Shown here piece by piece: positions 61,399 to 64,000 of a DNA stretch of 64,000 bases. The stretch comes from Bradyrhizobium sp. CCBAU 53421. Lineage in GTDB: Bacteria > Pseudomonadota > Alphaproteobacteria > Rhizobiales > Xanthobacteraceae. Every line of letters starts with the position of its first letter. Within the stretch, counting starts at the first letter, position 1. The notes below the pieces were generated by a model, which saw nothing but the letters and a program-made list of their open reading frames with translations, had not been told where the DNA came from and searched no databases. Location: positions 2,604,001 through 2,668,000 of the forward strand of contig NZ_CP030047.1 in NCBI RefSeq assembly GCF_015291625.1. The letters run 5' to 3'. Made by a program: the position numbers and the translations under genes.

Positions 61399-64000
61399 GC
61401 AACCTCATGCGGCTGTTGCGCCAGGATCCTCAGCAGGCCGGTGAGCGGCACCCGCAGCCAATCCGGCCGGTTGGCCAGCTCATACTCGATCTCGTAGAAG
61501 GCTTTCTCAAGCAGGAAAAAGTTGAGCAGGCGGTCGGCCGCCCTGGCCTCAGTGGGCCACAGCCGCTGCCCGGCCACGGTCTCGCGATAGGCGGCCAGCA
61601 GGGCGTCCGCGGCTTGGTCGCGCCATTCGCCCAAGGCGAGGCTCAGCCTGCCGCTCTCGTCGGGGGCGACCTTGAGCGCGCGTTCCAGCGCAGCGGTCGC
61701 GGCATAGTCGATCGAGCGGATCAGGCCGGCGACGTCGCGCGCCGGCGGTGCCTTGCGGCGCCGCTCGGCGATGGTGCGGCCCGGCCCGCCGTCGAAATCG
61801 ATGATGAAGACGTCGTCCTTGACCACCAGCAGCTGGCCGAGATGCAGGTCGCCATGGTGACGGATGTTCAGCCCGTCGGTCTCGCGCGGCAGCAGCGCCT
61901 TCAGCCGCCCCGGCAGCATATCGTGCTGGGCCTGCAACTGATCGGCCAGCACCCGGTCGGCCTCCTTCAGGGAGCCGCGCCGCTGCTTCAGGGTGTCGAA
62001 CACGCGCTCGGCGCGCGCCATGATCTCGTCGTTCCAGCGCTGCAGATCCTCGGGCTTGGTCGGCTCGGGCGCGAAGTCGGGCAGGTCGCGATTGCTGGCG
62101 AGCGCGATGTGCAGCTCGGCGAGACGCTTTCCGCTGTGCGACATGTGGCGCAGCCAGGTCGCATGATCGCCGCCGTCCTCTGCCGGGCCCTCACTTGCGG
62201 CAAGCAGGCGTTGCCGTTCGACCAGTCGGTCGAGGTGCGAGGCCGCGACCGTCCAGAGGTCGCCCTGGTTGACGACCATCGCATGCAGCACGGCGATGGC
62301 GCTGCGCTTGTCGCCTTCGACCAATTCAGAGGTGCCGAGCAGGGCCGGGGTGTTCGGAAAGTCGACCACTTCGGTGAGGAAGCGGCCCATCTCGATCTCC
62401 GGATTGATGCCGACCTCGAGCTTCCGGTAGATCTTGGTGACATACTCGTTGTCGACCAGCGCGGTCGAATGCGGCTGATCGTTCTCGAATACGCGGATCC
62501 GCTCCGGCTGCCGGACCGGGCGGTCGGAGAAGCGGCTGGTCGGCCGGAATTCGAGCTTCAGGCCCTGCTCGCCCTCGTCGACCGTGAGGTTTTCCCGCAA
62601 GTTGCGCAGGAACAGGCCGGTGAAGATCTGGTCGGTCGAGACATCGAGCAGCGTGCCCTCGCGCGCGCCCTGACGGACCGCGGCAAAGGCGCGCGGGTTG
62701 TAGCGCTCGCGGTCGAAGCGCACCCATTCGATCTGCATCGGCAGCACGTAGCGGCTGGTGACGCCGCGCTCGGTGGTTTCGAAGAAGATCAGCCAGGGCC
62801 GGTTGTCGCCGATGTCGCAGAACGGGATCGCGGAGACCAGCGTCGGCTGGATCGCCTTCGCGGAATGCTCCGGGTACCAGCGCGTGCGGGCGAGATGGCC
62901 GGGCAGCACGTCGTGCTCGAACACGCCGCGCTCCCGCGCCAGCGAGGTCCAGGTCGAATTCAGCGGCACCACCAGGGTCTCGAATTCCGGCACCGCCCGC
63001 GGCTTCACCGGCTCGGATTTGTCGCGCTCCTGCAACTGGAACCAGTAGAAGCCGTACGGCGCCAGCGTGATCATGTAGGGCAGCTCGCCGATCGCCGGGA
63101 AACGCGTGCGCCCGAGCATCTCGAGCGGAATGCGGTCCTTGAAGGCGGAGAGGTCGAGCTCGGTCGCCTGCGCCGAGCGCGACAGATTGGCGACGCACAG
63201 GATGACCTCGCCCTGGTACTGCCTGACATAGGCGAGCACCGAGCGGTTCTCGGGGCGGATGAAGGTCATGGTGCCGCGCCCGAAGGCAAGCGTCGACTTG
63301 CGCACCGCGATCAGCCGCTTGGTCGCCGACAGCAGGGATGACAGGCTGCGCGACTGCGCCTCGACATTGACGGCCTCGTAGCCGTAGACCGGATCCATGA
63401 TCATCGGCGCGTACAGCCGCGCCGGGTCGGCGCGCGAGAAGCCGCCATTGCGGTCCGGCGACCATTGCATCGGCGTCCGCACGCCGTTGCGGTCGCCGAG
63501 ATAGATGTTGTCGCCCATGCCGATCTCGTCGCCGTAATAGATGATCGGCGTGCCGGGGAACGACAGCAAGAGCGAGTTCATCAGCTCGATCTTGCGCCGG
63601 TCATTGTCCATCAGCGGCGCAAGGCGGCGGCGGATGCCGACATTGATCCGCGCGCGCGGGTCGTTGGCGTAGGTCGACCACAGATAGTCGCGCTCGACGT
63701 CGGTGACCATTTCCAAGGTCAGCTCGTCGTGATTGCGCAGGAACAGCGCCCATTGGGCCGCTGCCGGAATGTCGGGCGTCTGGCGGAGGATGTCGGTAAT
63801 CGGAAAGCGGTCTTCCTGCGCGATCGCCATGTAGATGCGCGGCATCAGCGGGAAGTGATAGGCCATGTGGCATTCGTCGCCATGGCCGAAATATTCCTGC
63901 ACGTCCTCCGGCCATTGGTTGGCCTCGGCCAGCAGAATCTTGCCCTTGGCATAGGCGTCGAGCTCCCGGCGCAGCCGCTTGATGATGGCATGCGTCTCCG
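61395..64000 (-). CDS. treS: trehalose synthase/maltokinase fusion TreS-Mak, C-terminal part (5' end outside window)
   Basis: The frame is open across the right edge, so about 868 C-terminal residues are visible. The first half is the end of a GH13 trehalose synthase: [39 protein letters not shown] and [20 protein letters not shown]. From about 335 residues on, the protein has a maltokinase domain with [20 protein letters not shown] and [20 protein letters not shown] (aminoglycoside-phosphotransferase-like). It interconverts trehalose and maltose and phosphorylates maltose for GlgE. Other GlgE-pathway genes may lie beyond the right edge. Its stop overlaps the GlgB start. Confidence 0.94.

Overview
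The window looks like chromosomal DNA from a slow-growing rhizobial alphaproteobacterium, most likely Bradyrhizobium or a close relative in the Nitrobacteraceae. This is inferred from the high G+C, the abundance of palindromic intergenic repeats, the style of the protein families (TTT/Bug, TAXI, DUF6496, DUF3309, PE-Lig-Pol LigD) and the orthologue-like small proteins. No database search was possible.

Layout. (1) 1-10.3 kb, plus strand: the end of an AraC-type regulator, then a neutral-lipid/PHA cluster: alpha/beta hydrolase, phasin, SDR, AMP-forming acyl-CoA ligase, WS/DGAT acyltransferase, MFS transporter, adenylate kinase, small protein, second SDR, second alpha/beta hydrolase. (2) 10.3-12.6 kb: a LysR regulator and a DUF5996 gene whose last ~29 codons are cut off by a one-base frameshift. 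(3) 12.6-18.15 kb: a four-gene archaic (Csu-type) chaperone-usher pilus operon lying between an intact tRNA-Ile(CAU) and a degenerate direct copy of that tRNA's 3' half, which is the signature of a tRNA-targeted genomic island. (4) 18.3-21.6 kb: three orphan periplasmic binding proteins of three different transporter classes. (5) 21.8-29.6 kb: molybdenum-cofactor genes (a MoeA paralogue, a MoeA-binding-protein fusion, mobB), tusA, an oxalate/formate-type MFS carrier and a PsiF-like protein, with a repeat-rich gap at 24.9-25.6 kb that can fold into a pseudoknotted structure. (6) 29.9-39.0 kb, mostly minus strand: lon-hsp20, corA, nfeD-slipin, a dihydrodipicolinate-synthase-like protein lacking key catalytic residues, and small unknowns. 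(7) 39.5-47.7 kb: a complete kdp potassium system (small ORF, kdpF, small ORF, kdpA, B, C, D, E). (8) 47.8-51.8 kb: a lysine-rich DUF6496 protein and the two-gene NHEJ set ku and ligD, divergently arranged. (9) 52-64 kb: DUF3309, a PHA-granule-associated protein, and a tightly overlapping minus-strand operon treS/maltokinase-glgB-glgX-treZ-treY that joins three trehalose/glycogen routes; treS runs off the right edge.

Functional themes are carbon storage (neutral lipid/PHA, glycogen, trehalose), osmotic and potassium homeostasis, protein and DNA repair, and molybdenum/C1-C2 acid metabolism. The candidates for something new are the tRNA-flanked pilus island, the pseudoknotted intergenic element, the Lys-less DapA-like protein, the unannotated small membrane ORFs around kdpF, and the adenylate kinase embedded in a lipid-activation operon.
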